This document shows positions 11,700 through 23,240 of a stretch of 64,000 nucleotides of DNA, one piece after another. The notes beneath the pieces were generated by a model. The model saw nothing but the letters and a program-made list of their open reading frames with translations, ran no database searches and had not been told where the DNA came from. Origin of the DNA: Sycobia sp. Sy_11 (taxonomy: Eukaryota; Arthropoda; Insecta; Hymenoptera; Epichrysomallidae); NCBI GenBank assembly GCA_018907035.1, contig JACCIC010000034.1, positions 3,564,001 to 3,628,000 on the forward strand. The letters are read 5' to 3'. A program made the position numbers and the translations under genes. The stretch's first letter is position 1; each line of letters opens with the position of its first letter.

Positions 11700-12610
11700 T
11701 CTTCGGAGAAGTGGATTTAATTAAACACACATCAATTTGAAACAATAAATATTTACTAAACTATAAACATAAAATATAGGCATAAAAAAATCTCCACTTA
11801 TTAAGTGGAGGAAAAAACCGAATTGATTCAGACAATATGTAATAATGATACATGCGCATACATAATTTAACACTGAAAAACAACTTATACAAATAGTCAC
11901 TGCAAACCTCATACGCACATACGCTAAACGCACACGTTCTAACCGCAAATACACTTACATACGAACTTCTTCTGGTGGGAACCGATGGCTTGAGGAGGCG
12001 AGTCTCTGAGGCCCAAGGGTAAAGCGTGCTTCGCTGATCCTCCCACTCCGCGTTGTGGCCTCAGCATCCTGGGTACGGGTATAGCCCTCACCGCAACGAC
12101 AACCATTGGGCACGAATGCCGCTGAAAACACCCTCAGCAATTGCACCAAATCGATCGTCTACACGGCCAAGTGCCGTGTCCCGCTGCAGCTCTCCTCAAC
12201 CAACGCTATTGACGCCTACACACACACACACTGACATACGCGCGCGCACGCACACAAACACAATATGTATAATGATTGATCACAACAAAATACATAAACT
12301 ATATCAGTAATATATTTCAATTTCGCGGCACGGGACAACAAGAGTACGGATGATCACGCTCGACAAACAAAACCCAGAATGTCTCTTCGCTACGATCGTC
12401 CCTTCTGCCAGTCGAACACAGTCGTGGACAGGGGGGAGATACCTGAGTCGAGACGCCGACACCGGACAATGGGGGCCCTGATCCTCAGATTCCTCGCGGA
12501 GAGCGTCAGGAGAATTTCCGTAAGGTCATAAACAGAGAAAAACGCACGTTTTTTCGCACGTGCGCGTTTTCACGTTTCCAGATGATCAACATTTTGAACA
12601 ACACTGTATT
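11700..12610 (-). other. GC-rich LTR-like island inside the intron
   Basis: About 0.9 kb is far richer in GC than its surroundings. Read on the - strand it contains a GC-rich first half, a TATAAG box near 11885 with TCAGTG close behind it, and an ATTTATTG/AATAAA-type signal near 11745. That order (U3-like, promoter, polyadenylation) is what an LTR would show. It also holds a (CA)n/(GC)n stretch at about 12218-12262. No matching second copy or coding internal region was seen, so a solo LTR is only a hypothesis; a regulatory CpG-rich element is the alternative. Confidence 0.3.
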
Positions 12611-14430
12611 CCCAATTGCTACTAATAAATAGCCTTATGCTGGGAGATTTGTCGCAGAAGCTACATTTTCATCTCCGTCTCCTAAACAACTAGTGAAAAA
12701 CAAACATTGTTGTTTATATTTCTCGTTTAATGTTTTAAATGTTCTGAAAATCGATATGCAAAACAAACTGTGGATGTTGAAAGGATTCTATTCTTTGTTA
12801 GAGCTTTGTAGAGTCGTACTATTTTCCAACAGCATTTTTACTTCGTTCTAACTCTTCTTACGTAGTATGACCCTTCATTATAATTATTTCATACCGACTT
12901 TAGAACGGTAATATCTTTCATCAGACGCTGAACTATATTACAATATTTGGACCTTATTATATCTCAAATCTCGGTATGGTGCTTCAGTAGACAACAAGGA
13001 ATTATTATCCATGTCTGATCTATTATTATCTATTTATTATTATTATCAGATTATTATCTAAGAGATAAAATCACTTTGTTTTTTCCTCATCTTCAACATT
13101 TCGTACCTCATCAATTTCATCCTTAACCTCGAAATATTACTTAAAAATGATATCTTCTAAAACCATCTTCGTACGTTAATATTTAGTTGTGATCGCCGAG
13201 TGGGGTTAAAAGTCGTTTTATCACAGTGCTTGCTTCTGTTTCTTCTTTGATATATGTATGTATGTATGACTTAGTCGAATAGCTAGTTATGATATTGGTC
13301 ACTACAAAATACAACCTCATTTTTTTATGAAAGACTCGTACATATTGATAGCCCGAATGTTAGAACTCTAGACCGTGCAGGGGCGCATGGATGGATCATA
13401 AAAGTTATACATTTTGAATGTAAAAGTAACTATAAAATACAAGTGGAATTTGTATACGAATAATTTTTGTCTATATAAATAACGGAAAATCAATGTCAGA
13501 ACTCTAGACCGTGCAGAAAATAATGACAGAGGTCGATGAATTTGTAAAAAATTCCTTCCAAAATCACGATAAAATACAATTCTGAGAATCTTATTTTCAT
13601 ATCATATTATATCTAAGTAAGCTGAATATCAATTATCAGAGTTTTCAAGTATACAGCAATATATTAAAAATAACAATAAAGTTCCGCCTTGGTGATACGG
13701 ATGGTAGCCTACATTACATAATCCACATTTTCAAAAATATCAAACTTTTATTGTTTTTCCTTATTTAATCGTTTTAAGTTCACTCAATAAATTATATACA
13801 AATGTTAGACGCCAAGTATCGCTCATTACCATAATATTAATAAAAATAGAAATACCCCCCTTTTTACATTAATCTTGTATGTAAGTGAAAAAATAATTAT
13901 AGGAAAAAATTATTGAAATAATATTGATTCTCTATTAAATTCTTTATAACGTACAATCGGTCCGAACAATGAAAATTAATTTTTCCAGTGGTAAATGGAC
14001 GTTTCACAATATACGAAATATACGTTATTAAATTGTTCAGTAACTTATTTTACAATTATGAACGTTACTAATCTGAAATGTATCAAAAAGTTACCTTAAA
14101 ATTTAAATTTGGATTAATAATAATTAAAATTATTATTAATTAAATTAATAATGAAAATAATAATTGCTCAAATGGTTTTTGCACAATTAATTTTGCAATT
14201 AAGAAAAATTGTTTTGATGTTTCTATAATGTAAAAAATTTCTAATGTAAGTTTCTCAGACCAATTGTACGCACTCCACATAATAATTATTATTTACATAT
14301 CATTATTTACATATAATTATTATTTACATAATAATTATTTACATTTTTATCATCTTGACAGAAGCAATAAAACTGTATTAACAACATTAACATAATAGGT
14401 ACATTGACGAGGCAAAATCGATAAATTCCC
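12611..14430. other. Intronic sequence with a short direct repeat
   Basis: GAACTCTAGACCGTGCAG occurs twice, at about 13364 and 13499, 135 bp apart. Otherwise the stretch is AT-rich with no gene or element recognised. Confidence 0.4.
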
Positions 14431-14499
14431 CTACCCATTAAAACAAAACTTCGTGAATTGTTCTCTTAGATATCACTAAATATCGATTGAGCAAAAACA

Positions 14500-14890
14500 G
14501 AAAACTATTAGAAGTATATATTGTCGATTTCCTGAAAAAAAACCACATCGTATAATTTTTGCAAAGGGGAGGCTGCGCATCGCTAAAATCACGCATTTCG
14601 AATCGTTCTTACAGATATTTCTGCACAATCTATACTTCTGATAATTCTCACACATGTCACTGAATATCCAAAAAACACAAGCAAGTAATTTTCAAAAGTT
14701 TATTGTGTCGTTTTCCTTAAAAAAAAAATATTGTGACATTCTCATCTTTACGTCGGCAGGCTACGTGCAGCAGAAAACGCGCACTTATAATCGTTCTTAC
14801 AGAAATTTAGACATCATCTATACTTCTGATAATTCTCATACATATTACTGAACATCCGTGGCATACGCACAAGTAATCGTCAGAAAATTG
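14500..14890 (+). repeat. Diverged 188-bp tandem duplication
   Basis: Two consecutive units share blocks in the same order: TCGTTCTTACAGA at 14603 and 14791, ATCTATACTTCTGATAATTC, and the TGTCGATTTCC/TGTGTCGTTTTCC block. The period is 188 bp. A partial third unit may precede them (GTTCTCTTAGATATCACT near 14460). The open frames seen here are short and are not conserved between the units. Confidence 0.7.
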
Positions 14891-15049
14891 TACGTACGTA
14901 CGTATCTATGTATGTACTTTTGTGTATAAATATAAGTAAGACTTTATTTATAACTTTTGAAATCTTTATTTATTCTTCTATATCTAAATCATCCCTCTCA
15001 AAACCATCTTCCCAGATGCAATGCAACTATAGGCTTTTTCCAATTTTCA

Positions 15050-15850
15050 AAACAAGTCCAAGTGACTCTAGACGACGTTTACAGAGAGTATCATATTCGC
15101 ACTATAAGAAATGTATCGAGACGACTCTTACTAGGACTGTGCGTGTTCGAATGATTGAATACTAATTTCTTCATAGAAGTCGTACTGACATACCTGGACA
15201 TTATTTTCCACCAACTATACACGACACTCCCCATAGAAGTTGTTCCAAAACATCCGGAGATCGCATTCTATCATCCGAACTCGAAGCTCCCCGTAGAAGT
15301 TGACCCGACATACCTGAACATCGTTTCCTACCAACTAAACACGATACTACCCGTATAAATCGCCTCGCCATACCTGGACTTCGTCTTCTACCGTCCGAAC
15401 ACAAAATTCCCCGTAGAAGTGTTTACAGCAAGCTGGGATATAGCATTCTATTATTCGAACACGAAACGCCTCGTAGAAGTTGTCCCGTCTTACCTGAACA
15501 TCGTTTTCTACCAACTGAAGACGATAGTCCCAGTAGAAGTCGTGCCGAGAAAGCTAACATCGCTTCCTAACGACTAAACACAATACTCCCCATAGAAGTT
15601 GTTCGTAAGACCTAGATATCGTATTTTACCGTCCCAAAACGAATCTTCCCATAAAAGTTAATTTCCTTATGACGTCCTTTTTAACAATTAAATACAATAT
15701 TCCCCGTAGAAATCCCCCATAGATACCTGGACATTGCATTCTATCATCTCAACACACAACTGCCTATAGAAATTGTCTTAAGAAAACGGGATATCGTAAT
15801 CCACCGCCCGTACACGCTAATACAATATTTCTCAGTAGAAACCGTATTTA
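15050..15850. repeat. 60-bp minisatellite, array A (inverted then forward)
   Basis: About eleven forward units of 60 bp run from about 15166 to 15850, each with CCCGTAGAAGT, then TACCTGGACATCGT, then CGAACACGAAACT. Two sub-types alternate irregularly, differing in the middle (CCAACTAAACACGATACT against CATCCGAACACGAAACTT). Before them, about 15055-15165 holds roughly two units in reverse orientation (e.g. GTGTTCGAATGATTGAATAC). The array is therefore an asymmetric inverted repeat. It ends in TTTCTCAGTAGAAACCGTAT, matched at the end of array D. It lies within the large intron of the kinase gene. Confidence 0.85.
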
Positions 15851-16250
15851 AAATATGTACATATAATATGTAAAATATAATATACATACATACATAGTTT
15901 CGAGGTTATTGGTAAAGAACTCTATATTTTGCCATCATTTCTTTTGTTCAAACTAAAAGAACATAGTCTCTTCTCACAATTCTGAAGTTAATATAATTTG
16001 TCGTCACAAACTATATTCAGTATGATTTGGCATACAGAACCATTTTATAAGAGAAGAAGAATGAAAAACAGAGATCCCAAAGCTGGATATGAACATTCGT
16101 TTGAGTTGGCCTGGTATTAGTACTTTAAGCGGACTACTTTGAATTGATGTTCGTGATTCAAGACGTCACCTAGTGGCCGCTGCTGAAATTGATTATTAAA
16201 ACCATTAACTTAATTTATTGAGAAAAGATAAATGATTTTCAATAAAAAAC

Positions 16251-16394
16251 ATAGCCTATGTCCTTCCCAAGATAATATAGAATCTATATGCCAAATTCCA
16301 GAACAATCGGTTCAGTAGTTTTTTCGGTTATCGTGTACAAATAAAAACACGCTTTATCTTTATAAATTAGTATATGATATGATATGATATGATA

Positions 16395-16434
<40 letters not shown>
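16251..16434 (+). mobile_element. RTE-like retrotransposon 3' tail with (ATGAT)n and (TA)n
   Basis: The sequence ATAGCCTATGTCCTTCCC, then ATATGCCAAATTCCAGAACA followed by ATCGGTTCAGTAGTTTTT, then TTTATAAATTAGTAT, resembles the 3' ends of RTE-type elements found in many insects, where a short microsatellite follows the tail. Here (ATGAT)n at 16371-16400 passes into (TA)n up to 16434. Only the tail is present, as expected for a 5'-truncated insertion. Clade assignment is from memory of such tails and is tentative. Confidence 0.5.
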
Positions 16435-16436
<2 letters not shown>

Positions 16437-16439
16437 TAC

Positions 16440-17037
16440 ATAGGCTTTCTACGAGGAAAATTATACTTTCGACTTCCGATGAAGACAGAGATGTCCAAAT
16501 GTCTTGAGATCATCGAGACAACATTTAAGGAGAGTTTCATATTCAGACGATAGAATATGTCTGGGGACGACTTCTATAGATAGTTTCGTGTTGGGGAAGT
16601 ATAATACGATTTCCAAGTGTCCTGGGACGACTTATATGGGAAGTTTGGTGTTCGAATGATAGAATATGAAACTCCCGTATAAGTTGTTCCGAGGCACCTG
16701 GACATCGTATTCTTCTGTTCGAAATCGAAATTTCTCATAGAAATCATCCAGACACCTAGATATCGTATTCAACTGTACGAACACAAAATTATCCATAGAA
16801 GTTGTTCCGAAATACTTGGACTTTGTATTTTACCGTCTAAATACGAAACCTCTCGTAGAAGTTGTTTCGAAATACCTGGACATCGTTTCCTACCGACTAC
16901 ACAAGATTCTTCCTGTAAAAGTCGTTTCGAGACATCTGGACCTCTTATTCTACCATCCTAATACAGAATTTCCCGTAGAATTCGTCATGAATTACCGGGA
17001 TATCGTATTCCACCGCCAATATATGAAACTACGATAT
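16440..17037. repeat. 60-bp minisatellite, array B (inverted then forward)
   Basis: From about 16440 to 16665 the units are reversed (e.g. CGACTTCTATAGATAGTTTC, GTTCGAATGATAGAATATG). From about 16670 to 17037 they are forward (e.g. GTAGAAGTTGTTTCGAAATA followed by CCTGGACATCGTTTCC). The switch point at about 16665 reads GATAGAATATGAAACTCCCG. The forward arm keeps an open frame because 60 is a multiple of three. It starts right after the (TA)n tract and is about 200 bp upstream of a SINE. Confidence 0.85.
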
Positions 17038-17119
17038 TTTCCCATAATATGCATGATGATTGAATGCATGAATAGTTGGACTTAAACGATCATATTCTTG
17101 AAGTCAATATCACTTATAA

Positions 17120-17332
17120 CTGGTGTTTTTTTTTATGTTATTTAACGTCGCTCTATTTATGCTTCCAAATACCGGTGCTAATCAGCGACGGAGGTCTATG
17201 AGGTGTTTGTAAACAAAGCACATGTAAATTATTACAGCGGTGCTTGTGTCAATCGGCCGAGACCAGAATTTGAACTCGGATCACTAAGTTACTAGTCCTT
17301 CACTCTAGCGATCGAGCTATCGTAGGCCTCAT
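17120..17332 (-). mobile_element. tRNA-derived SINE with A-rich tail
   Basis: Read on the - strand, the head contains a pol III A box (TAGCTCGATCGCTAGAG, about 17303-17319) and B box (GAGTTCAAATTCTGG, 17264-17278) at tRNA-like spacing. About 130 bp of non-tRNA body follows, then a tail of nine A residues (about 17124-17132). ATAACAGG beside the head (17331-17338) and ATAACTGG beside the tail (17116-17123) are a likely imperfect target duplication. The head folds as a degenerate tRNA, but the cloverleaf is not intact and a body and tail follow, so this is a SINE and not a tRNA gene. Confidence 0.8.
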
Positions 17333-17494
17333 AACAGGGTTCAAAAATCCGTTTGATTTATATGATCTTCAAAATTTTTAGGGAATTTTCTTCAATCAGT
17401 CGTTGTAATAAGTATTTGAAATTGACAAAATATTTTGATACTTCTGATAACTTTCCATTAGCCAATCATCAATAACTGGGGAAAAACTGAGAGG

Positions 17495-17790
17495 TATGCA
17501 CATTGTAACTGGTCACGAAAAATCGATCCGCGACATAATCCCAAGGTAGAAAATTATAAGAAATGCCCGGATATGCCTCGACATCGATGTCCAGACGGAA
17601 TAGTTACGGTACCAAGGTTATGATCTACATTTGGTGGGACAAACTAGCTGTGCTATATTACGATTTGTTAAAACTAAGTGAAATCATCACAAGGGATTAG
17701 TATCGCACGAAATTGATGTGTTTGAGCAGAACATTGACGAAACAAAGACGAACAAAGACGAAATAGCCACAATACTAAGAGATGCATATT
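17495..17790 (+). pseudogene. Mariner transposase relic
   Basis: The + strand reads HIVTGHEKSI (for the usual HRIVTGDEKWI, so the first Asp is changed to His). After a frameshift it reads GTKVMIYIWWDKLAVLYYDL, then KLSEIITRD and YRTKLM. This is the catalytic core of a mariner lineage with WWD..GVVYYELLK. No terminal repeats or second and third Asp motifs were found. Confidence 0.6.
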
Positions 17791-18028
17791 AAATAAATAA
17801 ATAAAACAGATTATATTTTATCTAGGATATCCATTTTGCTTATGAATTCTGATATTTAAGTGTGAATAATATTTTTATGATTTTTAATAGGAATATTAGA
17901 ATAGATATAGAATGGAAATGGTTTTTTTTATTTTGGGACGAAGGTGAATTATTGGTTTGCCCCAATGGTAGTCAGTTTAGACTAGAAATTAATTTATCGA
18001 ATATTGATGAAATATGTTAATTTAAATA

Positions 18029-18125
18029 TTATTGAAATATTAATCTGTACCTTCAGCTTAGGATTTAGATAATATGTTATTGAAATATTAATTTGTACCT
18101 TCAGCTTAGGATTTAGAGAAGTTTA
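18029..18125 (+). repeat. Two tandem copies of a 48-bp unit
   Basis: TTATTGAAATATTAAT followed by CTGTACCTTCAGCTTAGGAT at 18029 recurs at 18077 with one mismatch, giving a recent-looking local duplication with period 48 bp. It has no coding potential. Confidence 0.8.
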
Positions 18126-18189
18126 CAGCTAAATTAAACTCTTTGACTAAGATAGGGCAAAAGTGAAATACTCTGTACAAAGTGTGTCC

Positions 18190-18605
18190 CAAATGTTTTA
18201 AAAGTGGGAGTACAAAAGGCGCAATAAATGTATAAAATTATTTGAACAAACTTTTTATTCAAAATAGTCTCCATAAGTAGTAATACACAAGTTCACACGA
18301 TTTTCTAGACTCTTCATGCCTTTTAAAAACTGCTCTTTTGGAATACTTCTTAATTTCGTTGTCACAGCTTCTTGTATCTCTCCTATCGACGCAAAACGGT
18401 TTTCTTTCAAGTTCATTTTGAATTTTGGAAACTAGAAGTAGTCAATAGGACTCAAATCAAGCAAGTATGGTGGGTGGCTGAGTACAGGGACCATTTTTTT
18501 GGCTAAAAATTGAGTGTTAGTTACTAGGATATATGCTGGTACATTATCATGTGTAAGGAACGAAACGCGCGCACGCCTTTTTTTCAAATCGTTTGTTATA
18601 ATACG
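18190..18605 (-). pseudogene. Mariner transposase relic (C-terminal half)
   Basis: The - strand reads HDNVPAYI (second catalytic Asp), then HPPYLLDLSPIDYF (third Asp region), then NRFASIGEIQEAVTTKLRSI with PKEQFLKGMKSLENRVNLCI, the characteristic mariner C-terminus. Several stops interrupt it. AGTGTGTCCCAAATG just outside the C-terminus may be the remnant of a terminal repeat. The N-terminal half is absent. Confidence 0.65.
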
Positions 18606-21029
18606 TTAAACGGTGGATTAAATTAAAGGCCATAATTAAAGTAAGCCGATTGCTAATAACCCCAACTGACATAAATCATACTTTAGCGAAATCATTCTGT
18701 ATCAATCAAAATAAGTGATAATCCGAAAGGACAAAGTCTGGATTCATTTTTCATTTTCAGCAACAATTGGAGGCAAAAATAATTTTTCCTTGTAGTACTG
18801 AAGAAAAAATTATTAAATTAAAAGACGATTATCGATGTTTCTCGGTGCCAATATATTCGGTACCAAATTTCTTGAATTATTTCTTGAATTACCAAACTTT
18901 TGAATTAATCTCAGTAAGTTCTTCTTGAGTTTGACACGGCTCTTCATCAAATCTCGATTTATTTACCTTCATACTTTTTCGATGGGTTTGGGATGCACTC
19001 TGTCTTTAACAACAAAACTGCGACTTTTGATTCATATAAACCACTTTTAGCACATTCTAACTTATGGAACATAGCCAAGGTATACTTTTAATTACACAAA
19101 AAATGAGCTTCAGACATTTTTCTTTAAATTAAAATAATAAAGTAAAACTTCCTATATATATTGTTTTGTTGGCAAAAAATTTTGTATATAAACTCATGTT
19201 CGCTTTTATAGATAAATATTAATAAATTTTTTAATGCAATGGTACATTCATTTCACTTATCATTTTAGATTTAATAGATTCTATTTACGATCTTCTTTTC
19301 GAAAATAACATATCAATGTAGGAAAGTTGATTAAAATAATAATAGTCTCAATAATTTTTCCTGTCCCATAGTATATATAGTTCGCCAATCAATATTAAGA
19401 CCAGAAACAGCAGCTTTTCTGCAAATTTATTATAGCCAAATTTGTTTGATCATAAAATGATACATTAGATAACCATGTACATATTCATGTATTATTAACT
19501 GTTATTAATACATATATCCCGTTAAAATCACTATACGTAAACGTGGCGAAATATAGTAAATATAAATATTAGATAACATTTGGACATAATATAAGTAAAT
19601 GAATGTCAAGATCATATTAAAAATCTGGCTTATTTTTTACATTTCTGCAAATATATACATTTAGTTCATTATGAAAAGTAAATTTTTTCTTACTATCCGA
19701 AAAGTTTATTTTTTCGTATGCATTTCAATTTGAAAAGTGCCCTATAACAGTATGCGAATAGTATATTTTATTATTGGTGTGATTATTCTAAAGTTGTCAT
19801 TTTGAAGTTTGATTGATAGAAAGTTAGTTTTAACGTACGAAAAAAATAACAGATTCTGAATCTAACAATAAAAGATATATAGTAATATAATACGTATTGA
19901 TTTAACAGTTTTTTAAATTTTTGTTGGTAATACGAGTATAAATATATTAGGATCAGGGGGGTGATATTGTGAACTTAGACATGCGTAAAGTGAATTTGCC
20001 CTGAGTAATCTGAAAATTTCTGATACAAAATTATTTTCTTTTTGAAAATTTTAAAAATATTTTAAAGTTTTGTATTTATTACCAAATAGTAGATTTCAAA
20101 ACGGTTGTTCAAGTTAGTCCTTGTCTCGCAAGAAGGTATACCCGTGAGCGTAGCAATGGAGATAAATCTCGCGAGGTATAAATCAACTCAACTTACACAT
20201 CAGTTTTGGCTACTATTTTACACCACGAGAGCCGCAAAATTATCTCATAATTCCGCTTTTAAGTTTAGAGTACTGTAAAATATTTTATGATATGTTACAT
20301 CACTCTAACCGCAAAATTACGATTTCGCCGAAATTTATCGGTTATTGTAATGTAAAATAAAGTTAGATATTAATATGAAAGTTTATTTTTAGCTTGTAAG
20401 ACTTTTCTTCTTATAGCATCGCCGGAGATTGTCTTATGAGGTATTAATTTACTGCCATGGCGTAACAAAACCTACTATTACTTTTACTTATTAAAAAATA
20501 ATCGACATTAATTTTATTATAAAAAGTTAGAAAGCTTTTTAAAAGCTTTTTAAACTTTACACAGAGTAATGTATAATATATAAATAATGGAAATCTGCCA
20601 GTTATAATGAGAAAACTGCTTTTGAATGATATTTGTGTAGAACGTAATGGTAAAGTGTTAAAAAATTAATGAAGTTATTTTAAACTTTATCTTTTTATCT
20701 CATTGTCTTTTATATGTATCTTTTTTATATAAATGCATCTGCTTTTGATACTCTATCCAAGCAGAAAAAACGTCGATTTCGTTTTTTTTAGTTTGAAAGC
20801 AAAAGTAAAAGTGCCATCTGACGATCTAGTTTTCTAAATATTTTTAAAATTATTTAAAACCTTTCTAGGTAATTTCGGACGGGGATTGAAAAATATATGG
20901 GTGTGCAATGAATGACCTAGGTTTCACTTCGGGCGTTAAATTTTCCGGTCTTGAATTATTCTATACTATATTTTTATATATAAAATCTATACGGAATGCT
21001 AATTTAATATACATTATATATTTTTGTAG
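18606..21029. other. Remainder of the 10.1-kb intron; nothing recognised
   Basis: AT-rich sequence with no recognised coding region. A slightly GC-richer patch near 20110-20180 contains CTCGCAAGAA and TCTCGCGAGG in near-inverted arrangement but matches nothing I know. The sequence ends with the acceptor TTTTTGTAG at 21029. Confidence 0.4.
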
Positions 21030-21239
21030 AAATAAAGCTAGTGAAATCGTACGTAATGAAAAATCATGCACTGAATTATTAAATAAGGTTAAACTATTCG
21101 ATAGTTTCTCAATTACTGAGTATGATCGTAGCACTCAAAAAATTGTTCCAGCAACAAGTTGTTATCCAATTTCTCTAAAAGAAACTAAGAATATAGTTGA
21201 TAAAAATTCATTTCTAAAAAAGAAGATTCCAAAAATAAA
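21030..21239 (+). CDS. Kinase gene, exon c
   Basis: Acceptor TTTTTGTAG precedes a phase-2 start. Joining to exon b completes a TTA codon, and the frame then reads NKASEIVRNEKSCTELLNKV without stops to donor AA|GTAAAG (phase 2). The 70 residues are Lys- and Ser-rich with no recognised domain. The 10.1-kb distance from exon b is bridged only by phase agreement, so this join is inference. Confidence 0.55.
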
Positions 21240-21354
21240 GTAAAGTATAAATATTTTTTAATTATATATAATATTAAAATTTTTTAATATTATATAAAAG
21301 TCTAATTCATATTAAATAATGATTACGCTACTTGATGAGCATAATATGTTCAAG

Positions 21355-21529
21355 CTGTAAAAAGGAAGATAGATCAATAACTCAACCAAGTAATCATAAA
21401 TGTAATAAAGTGCCATTCTATATCCCATCTCAAAATAATTTTTCTCGTCCTCTATCTGAGCAACATAGAGGAAGTACAGAAAAAGTCGAATATTACAAGA
21501 AGAAAATTTTGCAGAATAAATCAATTGGA
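21355..21529 (+). CDS. Kinase gene, exon d
   Basis: The exon starts after TGTTCAAG in phase 2, matching exon c, and reads CKKEDRSITQPSNHKCNKVP onward without stops to the good donor GGA|GTAAGA (phase 0). It is hydrophilic with basic residues and no recognised domain. Confidence 0.55.
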
Positions 21530-21769
21530 GTAAGAAAAATCAACTCAGTTATATTGTTATAAAATAATTATAGTTATGTGTTCTTTCATTTATTAAATAA
21601 TAGGGAATTGTCAATCATTATTATAATAATAGTAAATTTCAAGTTTAAAGTAACATAAAAATTTATTCTATAAACAATAAATAGCAGTAGTAAAATAAAA
21701 ATTACTATTAATTGTATAATACTCTCAAATGTTGATGTATAGTAAAATAATTAAAAGTAATTTTTACAG

Positions 21770-21897
21770 ATTGAAAAATCCATAAATTCACGGTTTCTAT
21801 ATAGTCAGTCACAAGTTATACGTGGTCATTTGCACCAATCAACTGAAACGGAACCTGATAGTCATCATTGCACATTCGATCGCAGAACAGTTCTCAG
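21770..21897 (+). CDS. Kinase gene, exon e, with GC donor
   Basis: Acceptor TTTTTACAG precedes a phase-0 start matching exon d. The frame reads IEKSINSRFLYSQSQVIRGH and runs to CTCAG|GCAAGT, which matches the GC-AG intron donor consensus. The exon then ends in phase 2, exactly what the next exon needs. The nearby GT at AAAA|GTTTAC would give phase 1 and fail, so the GC donor is preferred. The following 2.7-kb intron contains the long-TIR transposon. Confidence 0.5.
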
Positions 21898-22129
21898 GCA
21901 AGTTCCATTTCTTTATATAAATGACATACGCAATTTTCGCAGTTCTTATCACCACCTGAAAAAGCCAAGCAAAAGTTTACTTTTCTTTTTTTTTCTGTTA
22001 TATATTATTATGTATTATTATCAATAAAGACTGAGCTGATGGAAACAATCAATTAAAATTAAAATGAAAATTAGAAAATGAATTATTATTAAAAATATAA
22101 GTATATTATAATTATATAATATATATTAA

Positions 22130-22164
<35 letters not shown>

Positions 22165-22196
22165 ATAATATCGTCGCTTCCGTATAAAAAGCTGTT

Positions 22197-22325
22197 ATCT
22201 TAGCGCCCACTTCAAAAACGTTTTATCTAAGCGTCCGGTTCAAGAAGGTGCTGTCTCAGCGCCCGCTTCAAAAAGGTTCTATTTCAGCGTCCAGTTCAAG
22301 AAGGTGTTATCTCGCAGACCATTTT
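22197..22325 (+). repeat. 28-bp subterminal repeats within the left TIR
   Basis: About four and a half tandem units of roughly 27-28 bp follow the pattern GTTATCTNAGCGYCCRSTTC followed by AARAAG. Neighbours alternate between GCGCCC..CTTCAAAAAG and GCGTCC..GTTCAAGAAG forms. The same units appear in shorter form in the right arm (24530-24590) and at 28080-28150. Subterminal repeats of this kind often bind transposases; that role is inference. Confidence 0.75.
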
Positions 22326-22382
22326 TTTGGCTTCAATTTCATCAATACCTACATATTCGCGGGATTTAATTTAAAATACGAA

Positions 22383-22390
<8 letters not shown>

Positions 22391-22450
<60 letters not shown>
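22391..22450. repeat. (TA)n tract at TIR junction
   Basis: About 60 bp of perfect TA starts directly after AAAATAAATT of the outer arm and precedes 60-bp array C. The same junction, mirrored, occurs at 27992/27993. Confidence 0.95.
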
Positions 22451-22452
<2 letters not shown>

Positions 22453-22459
22453 AAAATAT

Positions 22460-22690
22460 ATAGACAGCTTCTACAGGGAATATCGCGTTCGGACAGTGGA
22501 ATACGATGTACAGGTGTCTGGAAACGACTTCTACAGGGATTTTTGCGCTTACATGCTGTAATACGATGAATGAAATGAAAGAACGATGAACACGAAACTT
22601 CCCGTAGAAGTCGTCCCCAGATACCTGGACACCGTATTCCTCTGTCCGGACACGAAACTCCCTGTAGAAGTCGTCTGTGTGCGCGTGCGT
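22460..22690. repeat. 60-bp minisatellite, array C (inverted then forward)
   Basis: About two reversed units (22463-22565, e.g. ACGACTTCTACAGGGA) are followed after a short spacer by about one and a half forward units (22592-22677, e.g. CCCGTAGAAGTCGTCCCC followed by AGATACCTGGACACCGT). The arms could pair into a hairpin. The array lies in the left arm of the long-TIR element. Confidence 0.85.
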
Positions 22691-22799
22691 GTGTAACTCA
22701 TAACATAATGTGACTACTTTGAAAAAAATATAAATACAAAAGTTGTTCAGTTTTGAAGGTTGAAATAAATCGTGACCTTGGATTTGTTATTGACTATCC

Positions 22800-23240
22800 T
22801 TTTCAAGATCATTGGAAGGTCATCTTCAGTTTTTTAAATAGGGACCCCTATTTTTTGTTTCAGATTCTCAAAGAGCACAAAAGTTTACATCTGAATATGT
22901 ATCCACGGTATGACTCAAAATGACCTACAAAGGTCATTTATGAATTAAATAACTATTTAATAGCAGTAAGGCAAGAAATCCCGATTATTAAGAACTTTAA
23001 GCATATCTAACCAATACTAAATTAATTTGATTCTGTAAGACAAACTTTATGGTGGTGTTAAATTGACATTACCCTTGATTTTCAAGGTCATTTGAAAGTT
23101 ATCTTCAGCTTATTAAAAAGGGGCTCATTTTGTAGTCTAGATTCTGAAGGAGCATTAAATTTTAGGTCTGGGGATATATACTAAATCTACGTTATCGCTC
23201 GAAATGATCTACGTAGGACACTTAGGGGTTATTAATTTCA
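22800..23240 (+). repeat. About 290-bp direct duplication within the element arm
   Basis: The block TTCAAGATCATTGGAAGGTC followed by ATCTTCAG and then TCAGATTCTCAAAGAGCAC (from 22801) recurs from about 23091 as TTCAAGGTCATTTGAAAGTT, ATCTTCAG and TAGATTCTGAAGGAGCA, with continuing similarity to the ACTCAAAATGACCTAC / GCTCGAAATGATCTAC block. The arm therefore has an internal tandem structure in addition to being inverted at 24091-24425. Confidence 0.6.

Noticed and set aside
15155..15404. Open frames on both strands over the 60-bp repeats
   Set aside because: They follow from a stop-free 60-bp unit and appear on both strands; kept only as a low-interest finding, not as genes.
14881..17040. CRISPR-like array because of regular 60-bp spacing
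   Set aside because: Units are contiguous diverged repeats with no distinct spacers, and the genome is eukaryotic.
17260..17332. Possible tRNA gene on the - strand
   Set aside because: A and B boxes are present, but the cloverleaf is not intact and a 130-bp body with an A tail follows, so it is a SINE head.
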